Of a DNA stretch of 64,000 nt, positions 1-9,851 are shown one piece after another (the stretch's first letter is position 1; every line of letters starts with the position of its first letter). The notes below the pieces were generated by a model. The model did not search any database. It worked only from the letters and a program-made list of their open reading frames with translations, and had not been told where the DNA came from. Source of the DNA: Cordylochernes scorpioides (Eukaryota > Arthropoda > Arachnida > Pseudoscorpiones > Chernetidae). A program made the translations under genes and the position numbers. The stretch spans positions 44,562,406-44,626,405 of the forward strand of contig CP092877.1 of NCBI GenBank assembly GCA_030710605.1, in the 5' to 3' direction.

Positions 1-138
1 TAGATAATGATAATGATCATAATGATGATGCGCGCGCATCCGTGACAGCGATGAGGAAAGACGGTCGTGACTATATATGTTGATAATAATAATATAATAA
101 TAATTATTATTATTATCATTAGATAATGATAATGATCA
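1..138. repeat. Low-complexity TAATGA/TAA-rich tract before a gap
   Basis: Short irregular repeats of ATAATGAT and TAATAA run up to the gap, including a palindromic TAATAA/TTATTA stretch around 85-120. No gene is visible. Confidence 0.8.
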
Positions 139-238
139 NNNNNNNNNNNNNNNNNNNNNNNNNNNNNNNNNNNNNNNNNNNNNNNNNNNNNNNNNNNNNN
201 NNNNNNNNNNNNNNNNNNNNNNNNNNNNNNNNNNNNNN
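139..238. other. Assembly gap (100 N)
   Basis: Exactly 100 N, a common placeholder for a scaffold gap of unknown size. The LINE copy to the right runs into it, so its 5' extent is unknown. Confidence 0.98.
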
Positions 239-1800
239 ACAGAAACACCGTCGCCTCCCAGGCCTCACACCTGATGGGGCTGCTGGAGCGAGCCATCGCG
301 AGGTGGTCGCCCTTCACCCGCGGCCTGTCGCTGGTGGGTCGTGCTCGCGCGGCCAACAGCCTGGTCCTGGGTTCCATCCTGCACCACCTCCATGGCTACC
401 TTCCACCTGAAACCACCATCGGCCGGCTGCAGGCGCGGTTGGCGCGCTTCGTGTGGGGTACGAGCCGAGTCTCGTTGCTCCCCTGGCGCATCCTGGCTCG
501 TCCAGACTCCGATGGTGGCGTCGGCCTGCTTGACATCGCAGGCCAGCTTCGGCTCGCCTGCCTGAAGGGGGTCCAGGCTTCTCTTCGCGGCGCCGCCAAC
601 GGCTACTCTTGGCTGGTCCGCAGCCGGGCGTGGCTGACACCGCCGGCTCCTGACGTCTGGCACTCGCCTAGGAGGAGGAGACTACTGAGCCTGTGGGAGG
701 CCGCGTCCAGCGTCCTCGAGCTTGACCACCGGATTCTTCATCCCGCCAGCCTGAGGTCCCTGCGTCTTCGAGGTGACAACAGGTTCCTGCGGCCGCCCGA
801 CCTGCTGGCTCCCGAGCGCTGGCTACAGGCGACTGTCGGGGACTTCTCCGATGGCGCCCCTGCACTTGCGCACTCAACGCGGGCCGCGCTCCTAGACGCG
901 CAGCATCTGGGGGCCTTCTGCCAACGTCTCCTGCGGGAAAACGCCAGCTGCAGCTATCATGCGGAGTACGAGGCGGAGACCTTCGTCCTGCGGGGATCGG
1001 CGACCCCCATCACCCGCCTACCCAGCCAGAGGGCGCGACGGGCATTGGACTCGGCACGGCTCCAGGCGTTTCCTACTGCAGAGCTGGCTGCTCGGTGGAC
1101 CCCCACCGTGGATGTGCCCCGCTCCATCCCCTGGGCCGACCTGCGTCGAAACTGCTTCTCGGGGCACGACGCAGATGTCGCCCTACGGCTGGCCCTCCAC
1201 GCCCTTCCACATCCTGACCATCCTGCCTCGAGGCGTGCCAACTGTGCCGCCAGTGGGTCCAGCGACGGGTCGCTGGCCCACAGATATTGGAGTTGCCGAG
1301 CCGTGCGACCCCTGCTCCGGGAGGTGTTCGCCTCCTGCGAAGTGCCCCTGGATCTGCAGGCCTGGCACTTCGGCGTCGGCCTCCATCCCGAGGCAGTGAA
1401 GCTAACAAGTGTGGCGAAGGCTACCATCTACAAGTACCATCTTGGTCTTGAGTTGGGTAATGCCAGCCAACACATCGACCTGCCCACTCTGTGGGAAAGA
1501 ACTCTCGCAGTCCATCGGTGGCGGAGTCTTTCTCGCGGTGGGCGCCACCAATGAAGACCTTGTATATATTTTATATATATGTATATTTATCAATTACTTT
1601 ATATATTTATATCTATTTATTCAGGTTTTTTTTCACTATATATAATCTTATTTATTCGTATTTTTATTTATTCTGTATTTAACCTTATATAGTCTTATAT
1701 GGACGTTTAAATAAATCAGTTTCAATCTCAATCTCTCTCTCTCTCTGTGATTGAATATGTGTAACATTGTCTAGAAGACAAAAAATGATTTTTAATTGTC
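239..1800 (+). mobile_element. Tx1/L1-like LINE, copy 1 (5' end lost in gap)
   Basis: This is the 3' part of a non-LTR retrotransposon: the end of ORF2, then an AT-rich 3' UTR with a (CT)n tract (1727-1745), a hairpin built on TTGTCTAGAAGACAA (about 1767-1781) and the tail TTTTTAATTGTC. The 27-bp minisatellite starts at the next base. The coding part is very GC-rich compared with the window. It is a different subfamily from copies 2 and 3 in protein sequence, but has the same 3' tail plan. The clade is inferred from the C-terminal style (RGLSLVGRARAAN, FVWG, GGVGLLD) and not from a tree. Confidence 0.75.
241..1554 (+). CDS. LINE ORF2 C-terminal region (partial)
   Basis: This is the C-terminal part of a LINE reverse-transcriptase polyprotein, downstream of the RT catalytic domain. 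The frame is open from the gap edge to a TGA at 1552-1554; the first in-frame Met is at 274, but the true start lies in or beyond the gap. Visible blocks are the thumb/connection-like RGLSLVGRARAAN, the ARLARFVWG and GGVGLLD motifs, and near the end a zinc-knuckle-like region ending HRYWSC. The second Cys of that knuckle, present as CPAC in copies 2 and 3, reads CAAS here, so it may not bind zinc. Endonuclease and RT core are absent. The frame itself shows no internal break. Confidence 0.75.
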   Translation, partial: RNTVASQASHLMGLLERAIARWSPFTRGLSLVGRARAANSLVLGSILHHLHGYLPPETTIGRLQARLARFVWGTSRVSLLPWRILARPDSDGGVGLLDIAGQLRLACLKGVQASLRGAANGYSWLVRSRAWLTPPAPDVWHSPRRRRLLSLWEAASSVLELDHRILHPASLRSLRLRGDNRFLRPPDLLAPERWLQATVGDFSDGAPALAHSTRAALLDAQHLGAFCQRLLRENASCSYHAEYEAETFVLRGSATPITRLPSQRARRALDSARLQAFPTAELAARWTPTVDVPRSIPWADLRRNCFSGHDADVALRLALHALPHPDHPASRRANCAASGSSDGSLAHRYWSCRAVRPLLREVFASCEVPLDLQAWHFGVGLHPEAVKLTSVAKATIYKYHLGLELGNASQHIDLPTLWERTLAVHRWRSLSRGGRHQ

Positions 1801-2097
1801 GTACACACATGGACAGCACAGACACACGTGCACACATGGACTGCACAGACACACGTACACACATGGACAGCACAGACACACGTACACACATGCACTGCAC
1901 AGACACACGTACACACATGGACAGCACAGACACACGTACACACATGGACAGCACAGACACACGTACACACATGGACAGCACAGACACACGTACACACATG
2001 CACTGCACAGACACACGTACACACATGCACTGCACAGACACACGTGCACACATGGACTGCACAGACACACGTACACACATGGACAGCACAGACACAC
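1801..2097. repeat. 27-bp minisatellite, 11 units (array A1)
   Basis: There are exactly 11 head-to-tail units of 27 bp, each starting GTACACACATGG (or GTGCACACATGG) and ending CAGACACAC. Units differ at two positions (GGACAGCAC, GGACTGCAC or GCACTGCAC). The period is a multiple of three and the unit has no stop codon in any of the six frames, so long spurious ORFs run through it, for example a 9-residue repeat THMDSTDTR. It separates the tail of LINE copy 1 from the truncated start of LINE copy 2. Confidence 0.95.
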
Positions 2098-2712
2098 GCC
2101 GTGGGCTTCGGGGCGGAGTCCACGCCATCATCTAGCTCCCTAGCTGCGGCCGTGGTGCTGCGGGGGACGGCTACGCCGTTCCTCAACGGCCTCACGACCC
2201 GCTCAGCCCGACGGGCCCTGGATCGCCCGCGCCTCGCCGCCACGCCCATCTCCAGATTCCTGGCGAGATGGACGCCCACCATCAATCCACCATCCAGGAT
2301 CGACTGGGCCTCACTGCGGCGTTACGCCTACTCGGGCTACGAGGCTGACGCGGCCCTCAAGTTGGCCCTCCACGCCCTCCCCCATCCGGCCCATCCTGCC
2401 TCGGTCGGCCCCTCCTGTCCTGCCTGCGGGTCCATCGACCGCTCCCTCAGCCACCGTTACTGGTGCTGTCCCTCCATCAGGCCTCTAATTAGAGAGGCCT
2501 TCAACATCATAGGGCGGCCCCCTGACCTGCAGGCTTGGATCTTCGGCGGGTCCGGCCTTGAGGACGACGCCCTTTCCATCCTGGCGTCGGCAAAGTTGCG
2601 AATCTATCGCTGCTTTGTCCAGGTTGGGCTCGGAGAAGCGGTGGAGGACCCGCTCATCGCCTGGTCCAGGACCCTCCAGCGCCGCGGACTCCTACCTTTG
2701 TCCCTCTTGTAA
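2098..2712 (+). pseudogene. LINE ORF2 C-terminal fragment
   Basis: Truncated piece of the LINE polyprotein, open to the TAA at 2710-2712. It contains a complete CX2CX8HX3C zinc-knuckle-like motif (CPACGSIDRSLSHRYWC) and the PPDLQAWIFGGSGLEDDA block. The C-terminus is the undamaged version of the region that is frameshifted in copy 3. The upstream minisatellite is open in the same frame, so an uninterrupted reading frame of 294 codons starts inside the satellite (1828) and continues into the LINE; this is a by-product of the insertion, not a gene. Confidence 0.8.
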
Positions 2713-2819
2713 ATTTGTTTCATTTATGTATATATTTAATTTTCTATCTCTCTCTCTCATGTGAGATGTAACATTGTCTAAGATAACAATAAATAATTTT
2801 TAATTGTCAAAAAATTGTC
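2098..2819 (+). mobile_element. Tx1/L1-like LINE, copy 2 (5' truncated)
   Basis: A 5'-truncated copy keeps only the ORF2 C-terminus and the 3' UTR. It begins GCCGTGGGCTTCGGGGCGG, which matches copy 3 at 4991, and ends with a hairpin (ATTGTCTAAGATAACAAT) and the tail AATTGTCAAAAAATTGTC. Both sides are the 27-bp minisatellite. It is closely similar to copy 3. Confidence 0.85.
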
Positions 2820-2886
2820 ACATGGACAGCACAGACACATGGACTACACAGACACACGTACACACATGGACTGCACAGACACACGT
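2820..2886. repeat. 27-bp minisatellite, short array A2
   Basis: About two and a half units related to array A1 (ACATGGACAGCACAGACAC, then ACACACATGGACTGCACAG) lie between LINE copies 2 and 3. The last array bases before copy 3 are ACACGT. Confidence 0.9.
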
Positions 2887-2888
2887 GC

Positions 2889-5632
2889 TCGGGCCTTGCT
2901 CTCAAACATCTGGCTGGCTACATCCGGGAGCTCGAGGAAGAAATGGCGCAGGATGACGACGACGGGATCCTATGGGACAGGTGGACCACCATCAAGGCGG
3001 GGCTGCTGGCGGAGGCCAGATCCCTGCACGACCCGCGCCACGCTGCCAGCGACAGCTACATCTACAGGGCAAGGCGCTATATCGCGGCGCAGCTCGAGGC
3101 CTCCTCCATCCGGGCCGACTACCCATCGCTGCCGGACCTGGCACGCGCCATCCGACGCCCAGTCAGCGTCATCAGGGACGAGCAGGATAACATCATCGAG
3201 GGCCCCGAGCTTCGGCGGAGGGCGCACGCGACCTTCTAGCCCCGCTTCGCCCGTCCCACCTGCGATCCAGCTGCGGGAGCCGCCTTCATCGCCAGCAGCG
3301 CGCTCACCACCACCCGCGAGCTGAGCGAGGAGGACCCTCTCCACCGGCCGGACATCAGCCCCAGCGAGATCGCTAACGCCATCGAGCACCTCCCTCGCGG
3401 AAAGGCCCCCAGCTGGGACGGCTTGGCGTGCGAGCTCCTCGTCGCCTTTAACGAGGACTTCTTCGCGGAAGCTCTGGCCCGGGTGTTCGCGGCATCATGG
3501 CTCCGCGGTGCCCTGCCTCCGTCGACGCAGCGCAGCTCCATCTGCCTCGTGCCTAAGGCCCGCGGAGGTCGCGGCCTTGATGGCTACAGACCCGTCGCGC
3601 TGCCCTCGGCCGACTACAGGGTCCTGGCCGCCATCCTTCACCGGCGCCTCAAGCCCCACCTGCGGACCCTTGTGCCGGAATGCCAGACCTACGCCGTCCC
3701 TGGAAGGTCCTCGTCATGGAACATCGCCATGGTGACGGACACCGTCGAGGAGGCCACCGCCCTGGGCTCGCCGCTGGCCGTCATGGGCGTAGACATGGAG
3801 TCCGCCTTTGACTCATTGGACCGCGGCTTCCTGGAGTCCCTGCTAACGTCCTTCCGCCTCCCGCCGGCCTTCAGGGCCTGGATCAATATCCTCTACGCCG
3901 GGGCGGACGCCACGATCCGGGCCGGAGGATTCTACACCACCGCCTTCCCCCTCCTCAACGGCCTAAGGCAGGGTTGCGCCGTGAGTGCCGCACTTTTTAG
4001 CATCGCCACGGGGCCGCTGCTACATCGCCTGGTGTTGACCCTCGGCGTGGGCAACGTCACCGCCTACGCCGATGACATCGTCCTCCTATTCCATCGCGAC
4101 GAGGACTTCGAGCGGGTGGCGACCGTCTTCGAAGACTATAAGAAGGCCTCCGGAGTTGGCGTGAACCTCCGGAAGAGCGCTGGCCTCTGGTGGGGCGCCT
4201 GGCGCAACCGCGGCGACTCCCCTCTCGGCGCCTCCTGGTCGACCACCTCCATCAGGATCCTCGGGCTCGACATCGCCCCAGGAGCACCGTCGCCCACCGG
4301 GAGCAGCATCTCCTAGCCCTCCTGGAGACTGCGTGCCGCAGATGGACGCCCTTCACCCGCGGCCTCTCCCTCGTCGGACGAGCAAGAGCGGCGAACACGC
4401 TGGTGGGGTCTGTCATCCAGCACCACCTGCATGGATACCTCCCATCACCCCCGACCATCGCCAAGCTGCAGGCCCGACTGGCGAGGTTCGTCTGGGGGCC
4501 AGACCACACGGCGTGGCTTCCCGCCAACGTCATGGCGAGGCCGGTCACCATCGGAGGCCTCGGCCTCCTCGACCTCGCGACCCAGCTCCAGCTCGCCTGC
4601 CTCAAGGGGGTGCAGGTCGCGCTCCGCGGAGGCAGAAATGCCTTCAGCTGGCTGGTCGGCGGCAACAGCGGTGAAGCCAGGATCCACCCTCCACCGGACG
4701 GCACCCGTCTCCAGCCCCGCCGTCTCCGGTTGCTGAAGCTGTGGGAGGAGGCCTCCAACTTCCTGGGCCTCAACCACCGGGCGGTCCCCACAACTCAGCT
4801 GCTGGACCTCCCCATCATCGGCGGCTCCCGGTTCCTTCGCCTTCCCGACCTCCTGGCCCTTGCCCGCTGGCGCGGAGCCCGAGTCCGGGACCACACCGTG
4901 GAGGAACACCTCATTGCCCGAACTACGCGCTCGGCCCTGGCTGACGCCGCGGCCCTGGGCGCCTTCTGTCGGAGGCTGACCTCCGAGAACGCCGTGGGCT
5001 TCGGGGCGGAGTCCATGCCTTCATCTAGCTCCCTAGCTGCGGCCGTGGTGCTGCGGGGGACGGCTACGCCGTTCCTCAACGGCCTCACGACCCGCTCAGC
5101 CCGACGGGCCCTGGATCGCCCGCGCCTCGCCGCCACGCCCATCTCAAGGTTCACCTCGAGATGGTCGCCCACCATCGGTCCACCACCATCTAGGATCGAC
5201 TGGGCCTCGCTGCGGCGCTGCGCCTACTCGGGCCACGAGGCCGACGCGGCCCTCAAGTTGGCCCTCCACGCCCTGCCCCATCCGGCCCATCCTGCCTCGG
5301 TCGGCTCCTCCTGTCCTGCCTGCGGGTCCATCGACCGCTCCCTCGGCCACCGTTACTGGTATTGCCCATTCATCAGGCCCCTCATCAGAGAGGCCTTCAA
5401 CATCATAGGGCGGCCCCCTGACCTGCAGGCTTGGATCTTCGGCGGGTCCGGCCTTGAGGACGACGCCCTTTCTCCATCCTGGCGTCGGCAAAGTTGCGAA
5501 TTTACCGCTACTTTGTCCAGGTTGGGCTCGGAGAAGCGGTGGAGGACCCGCTCATCGCCTGGTCCGGGACCCACCAGCGTCGAGGTCTCCTTCAATCATC
5601 CCCCTTGTAAAATACATGTAACATATATGTAA
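2889..5632 (+). pseudogene. LINE reverse transcriptase (ORF2), broken
   Basis: Non-LTR reverse transcriptase that would carry out target-primed reverse transcription. In one frame it runs from 2889, with an in-frame TAG at 3237-3239, through the RT core: SICLVPKARGG (finger), DGYRPVALPSADYR, GVDMESAFDSLDR, GLRQGCAVSAALF and the catalytic YADD at 4065-4076. A one-base frameshift between about 4270 and 4316 moves the C-terminal domain (RGLSLVGRARAAN, ARLARFVWG, knuckle at about 5312-5365) to another frame. A 2-bp insertion near 5467, compared with copy 2, scrambles the last residues before the stop at 5632. The apurinic-type endonuclease expected for this clade is missing. RQGC plus the C-terminal blocks suggest Tx1/L1 rather than R1 or Jockey; this is my inference. 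Confidence 0.8.
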
Positions 5633-5659
5633 ATATTTATTTTTATGTAATATATTTCT

Positions 5660-5811
5660 TTTCTTTTTTAAGGCAAAATAGCCTAGCTGTGAAAGCTTTA
5701 GACTTTAGAACCTGATGTCCCTGGTTCGAACACGCTTTTCGCTATTTTTTTTTCTCGTTGATAAATTGATGTAACATTGTCTAAGATGACAATAAATATT
5801 TTTAATGGAAT
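5660..5811 (+). mobile_element. Candidate SINE: tRNA-like head with LINE tail
   Basis: Downstream of the LINE stop codon lies a tRNA-like segment with an A-box-like TAGCTGTGAAAG (5684-5695) and a perfect B box GGTTCGAACAC (5723-5733). It is followed by T-rich sequence and then the same 3' tail as the LINE (GTAACATTGTCTAAGATGAC). A polymerase III head joined to a partner LINE tail is the usual SINE plan. It may be a SINE inserted in the LINE 3' UTR or a tRNA-like element of the LINE itself. Confidence 0.5.
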
Positions 5812-6008
5812 ACTTCACATACACATGGACACAGATGGACTGCACAGACACATGGACACATATAGACAGCACAGACACACGTACACACATGGACTGCACA
5901 GACACATGGACACATATGGACAGCACAGTCACACGTATACACATGGACTGCACAGACACACGTACACACATGGACTGCACAGACATATGGACAGCACAAA
6001 CACATGGC
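5812..6008. repeat. 27-bp minisatellite, degenerate array A3
   Basis: About seven diverged units follow LINE copy 3, many with CATGGACACATATGG variants that shorten the unit. It ends at ATGGCCCCCGAC, where unrelated sequence begins. Confidence 0.85.
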
Positions 6009-6044
6009 CCCCGACTAAACATCCCCAGCCGGCCCAGAGTGGAC

Positions 6045-6640
6045 TGCCTCACGATGTAAACACCACTCAATGCTATCAACACAACCGTCCTATCTCATGT
6101 TGGCGATAATAAATCTGTTTACCGCGAGATAAGGTGCAAGAATGGTACGTTCCCGCCGATAGGGTGCCATAATAATGGGGTTCGAACCACCCAGCTATTG
6201 TTCCCCTATTATCTCCCTGCACCTCTCTAACATGCTTATCAATCCCAAGATCCACATTTACCACTACTAGACTGAAATATAACCCTACTTTCTTCATTCC
6301 AATCATATACCATGTAGGTGTTTTATACTCATACTGAAAATTGTCTTTCGATTTAAGACCTATAGATATGAGACGTTCCCAAGAGACACAATGTGGACTG
6401 CTAAATGCGATATAAACACCCACATCAATGTTATCACACAGGTGCTGTATATCTAGTTTGCGATAAGATGCGAGAATGATTGATACAGTGCCATAATAAA
6501 GTATTGCATTTGGGCTTCAACCTTCCCAACTATTGTTTTTTACATTATCTCATTGCACATCTGTAATACATTTATCTATTTAAAGACCTGTCACTGCTTG
6601 AATGTAAAAATTAACATCTCTCTAGTTTCTTTATTCATTA
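6045..6640. repeat. Two diverged direct copies of a SINE-like repeat
   Basis: Two related stretches start near 6056 (GATGTAAACACCACTCAATG) and 6409 (GATATAAACACCCACATCAA) and share blocks such as GTGCCATAATAA and CTATTGTT. The first holds a B-box-like GGTTCGAACCACC at 6179. I see no clear A box, so the tRNA origin is tentative. No protein-coding signal. Confidence 0.4.
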
Positions 6641-6839
6641 AAATTCTACTTTATAGGTGATTTTATAATTATATTGTGCCGATTTAGCCTCATATCACAT
6701 TTTACACAAAGTATTCCATTACTGCATCTTAACCAAAAGTTTCTTGCATTTAATATGATCGTAATTAAGACCTATCCTATTAAGATCTACTTTTATATTC
6801 CCCAATTCATTTTTTTATTATTCCTAGTACACGTAGAAC

Positions 6840-7110
6840 AGACCATGATAAGCATGGTGAGTAGAAATTGGCGACTGCTTTTACTGTAAGTGCACCACAT
6901 GTCTACATATTTGAAAGCAGTTCGACTTTGCATTTACAGATATTCCAGAGTCCCGTTTGATTACTTACACTCGCTGGTGGGGTTGGACTTTTGCAAGAAT
7001 CGGGGGCCATTGGAGCCTTTTTTAATTAGAAAAAGTGCCCAAGGCGGGATTCGATCCCGGGTCGTAGCAGTCGAAAGCTAACGGTTTAGACTATCCTTCC
7101 ACGACCCCCA
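6840..7110 (-). repeat. tRNA-related interspersed repeat
   Basis: The right part, read on the minus strand, resembles a degraded tRNA: GGGGTCGTGGAAGG at the start, CTTTCGACTGC in the middle, a B-box-like GGATCGAATCC (7047-7057), then CTTGGGCA. The acceptor stem does not pair properly, so it is not a functional tRNA gene. Diverged copies of the same blocks occur at 31255-31345 (inverted) and 31925-32095. Confidence 0.45.
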
Positions 7111-7429
7111 TTTCATTATTTAAATTGATCGCATTCAAGATTGTGATGCTTACTTTTAATTTGCATATATATATTTATTTAACATAAGCACAGTACAATC
7201 TCCAATTAGAGACTATCATCTAAAACATAGTTAAACCTTTTGCAAAAATAGAGAATTCCATATTTAAATCTTTAGATAATGAAAAGGTATATATTGGATT
7301 AAATAAAAAGATTTGCCAATATTTCGGTTGGCTGACGCCAACCTTTGTCAATGCATTACAAAGTATTATTTTCAATTAAATATATGTATATATGAGAAAA
7401 CAATAGAAAAAAATAATAAAAAGGTTAGG
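7111..7429. other. AT-rich interval, nothing recognised
   Basis: No gene or known repeat was recognised. A short imperfect palindrome GGTTGGCTGACGCCAACC lies near 7328. Confidence 0.6.
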
Positions 7430-7665
7430 TGTTGATATTAAAAATAATGAAGGGACATCCTGACCAAAAGCACACCTGGTACAGCCTACTCCACGCTGAC
7501 GAGCGCCAACAGCACGAAACGCGTTCGTGAATGGCTTTTCTTGATTTATTAAGAAATTGGATTGGCTAAATATCGGGGAACAGGTTAAATCAATGTTCAA
7601 TTGATTTTTGTTCAACTAGATGGCGGCAGAGTAGGTTCAGCCAGCCGAAATATAGGCAAAATAAA
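7430..7665. mobile_element. MITE-Y copy
   Basis: Non-autonomous repeat with the recurring core CACGCTGACGAGCGCCAACA, CGAAACGCGTTCGTG, CTTGATTTATTAAGAAATTGG and ACTAGATGGCGGCAGAG. Other copies are at about 10684, 11879, 25620 and 63400. Confidence 0.7.
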
Positions 7666-7865
7666 TCTTTTATTAAAACCAATTTATGCCTTTTTATTAT
7701 CTAATGAATTAAATATGGATTGCTCTATTTTCAAAAACATATTTACATATATTTTGATTAAACATTGAAATAAATGTACATAATTCAGATTTCTATATCA
7801 CAAATAACATTTACATAACTTGAAAAAATAGTACAAATGTGATATTGTACTGGGATAAGGTGCAT

Positions 7866-8096
7866 AAATTATGAAAAAGGCATCTCCTTATTGTGCAACT
7901 GAAAGTTGCTGATGGCTTGCGCGTATCTATCGGAATAAATATAGACTATTCTCGTTGATTTTTAATCAATAAAGTAATTGTCCAATTCTGGAATAATTAA
8001 AAATCAATAATAATAGTTGATATTTATTCCGATATATGGTGCAAGCCATCAGCAACTTTCAGTTGCACGATAATGAGATGCCTTTTTCATAATTTA
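7866..8096. mobile_element. MITE-Z with about 100-bp terminal inverted repeats
   Basis: The arms at 7866-7968 and about 7990-8096 are near-perfect inverted repeats, sharing TGCAACTGAAAGTTGCTGAT and ATCGGAATAAATAT. A very short centre separates them, so it would fold into a hairpin. Relatives occur at 14215-14290, 14830-14916/20201 and 25790. Confidence 0.8.
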
Positions 8097-8099
8097 CAT

Positions 8100-8590
8100 A
8101 ACTGTTTTACGACACTCTCCATAAAAAATATCAAAATGCGTTGTTTAAACGCAATTTTAAATGAAATAGGTATCTTGTTTGCATACAAAAGAATAAAATA
8201 AAGAGCTAATGAAGAAAAACTAGATTTAACAATGTTTTGAACAGCAAACTGTTTTACTGTTTAACTGTTTTACGACACCTCCATCAAAAAAATCTCAAAA
8301 TGCGTTGTTTAAACGCATTTTTGAATAAAATAGGTACCTTGTTTGCATACAAAAGAATGAAAATAAAGAGCTATGGAAGAAAAACGAGATTTCACAATGT
8401 TTTGAACAGCAAACTGTTTTAATGTTTAACTTTTACGACACCTCCAGCAAAAAAAAAAAAAAATCTCAAAATGCGTTGTTTAAACGCATTTTTGAATAAA
8501 ATAGGTACCTTGTTTGCATACAAAAGAATGAAAATAAAGAGCTATGGAAGAAAAACGAGATTTCACAATGTTTTGAACAGCAGATTGAAG
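8100..8590. repeat. Three tandem copies of a ~162-bp unit
   Basis: Three direct repeats start near 8104, 8266 and 8428. Each holds TTTTACGACAC, CTCAAAATGCGTTGTTTAAA, GGTACCTTGTTTGCATACAA and TTCACAATGTTTTGAACAGC. A fourth, diverged copy is at 14343-14490, again right beside a MITE-Z arm. Short ATG-initiated frames here are coincidental. Confidence 0.8.
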
Positions 8591-9139
8591 ACTTTCCTAC
8601 TATTTCTTGACCTTGAAGAGTCTCCAACAATGCGTGCAATCATCCCTCCTTTCTTGGCACCTGTTTGACAGCCAACTTGACAAAGCGACGACAACTTGTC
8701 GATCCACTTGTGACAAAGTATCCAACAATTGTTTGACTTTTTTCCTTTAGATGTTGTTAAATTGTCATCAAGATGAATGGTTCTTTGAGACCACGCCTCT
8801 ACAATGACTGCATGTCAGGTTAGCGACCGCTATTCAAAAGTTATTATCTAAGAAAAGAACCTCTAAAATAGAGGCCTCATATCCGACCACTAAGATTGAC
8901 CCCTAAAGTTACAATTTCGTTTAAAGTAGGATCACCCAGAGATATTTTGACTGAAGTCTATAAATGATCGCCATTTTACTTTAAGGTAGAAAGTTTCTTT
9001 TGATACGTCATAATTTGTACAAACTTTATCGTTCTTCTACAGGTGATCTCTGAATAAATAAAGGAATATACGTACATTCATGGACACAACTTAAGGAAGT
9101 TGTAAGTAGAATGTATATATTTTTATTTTTATTATTATA
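8591..9139. other. Interval with no recognised gene
   Basis: AT-rich unique-looking sequence. No coding signal, clear terminal repeat or tandem structure was recognised. Confidence 0.5.
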
Positions 9140-9851
9140 CTAGCGGATGTACCCGGCTTCGCCCAGGTTTTTCTCGAGGGAATGTTTGTAGTCTAGTAAT
9201 AAGAAAATATACTACACCTAAAAACTATCAGAGAAAAGTGAAACCACGGAAGGTGAATAGAAAAATGATTACAATGAATGTTATGTTTACGATATCAAGT
9301 TAAATAAAAACAAAGATAAAATTTGCATATGTTGGTCACTATAAATTTGTATATTTGTTAGGCGAAATTAGAAACATGATAAAACAATTGGGTATTTAAA
9401 AACAAACGTAGAAATAAAAGTTGAAGTATAATAAACAATGTTAAAGATTAGTTTTAATTATTAATCAAGATTGTGTGTGAATATGTGAGAAAGATGTAAT
9501 ATCGTTATTGTTTTCTTGGCCGACTGTTTTACATATGGTGTTATCTTAAAATTGCTTGTTTTGAATATTTTTTAGATTGAGATTATTAGCTAGTATGTAA
9601 AAAAATTAACTCTGTTGAAATTTAATTTTGTATTTATATATAAATAAAATTAACTCTGTTGATTTTTTTTTGTATTTAATCGATAACAGCGAAGTTACGC
9701 ATGTTAATGTTAGGAAATATATTTTGATGTTAAGCAAAACCTGCTCCATCTCGTTTTACATAAATGTTAAAAATTTGGTTGAAATTGATGCATTGTAACG
9801 AAAGTTTTTAGTGATTGTCCACTTATGAAATTTCTATTTTATTAATATAGA
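9140..9851 (-). mobile_element. Non-autonomous Helitron, family beta
   Basis: Read on the minus strand it starts TCTATATTAATAAAATAG and ends CTAG after a hairpin-forming CCTGGGCGAAGCCGGGT, with A before the 5' end and T after the 3' end. This is the Helitron rule (5' TC, 3' hairpin then CTAG, host A|T). It encodes nothing. A near-identical copy is at 26335-27045. Confidence 0.85.

Larger units (their letters stand above)
2887..5811 (+). mobile_element. Tx1/L1-like LINE, copy 3 (longest copy)
   Basis: The most complete LINE copy. It starts downstream of the expected endonuclease domain, so it is 5' truncated, and carries the RT core and C-terminal domain. It ends in a 3' UTR that includes a tRNA-like module (5660-5745) and the family hairpin ATTGTCTAAGATGACAAT, with minisatellite on both sides. 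Closest internal relative: copy 2. Confidence 0.85.

Noticed and set aside
957-1427. Minus-strand frames in the LINE body
   Set aside because: Shadows produced by the high GC content of the real plus-strand frame.
1801-2097. CRISPR-like array or repeat-protein gene
   Set aside because: Units are directly adjacent without spacers, and all six frames are open merely because the unit lacks stops.
7028-7110. Functional tRNA gene on the minus strand
   Set aside because: The B box is recognisable, but the acceptor and T stems do not pair well, and the sequence is part of a dispersed repeat.
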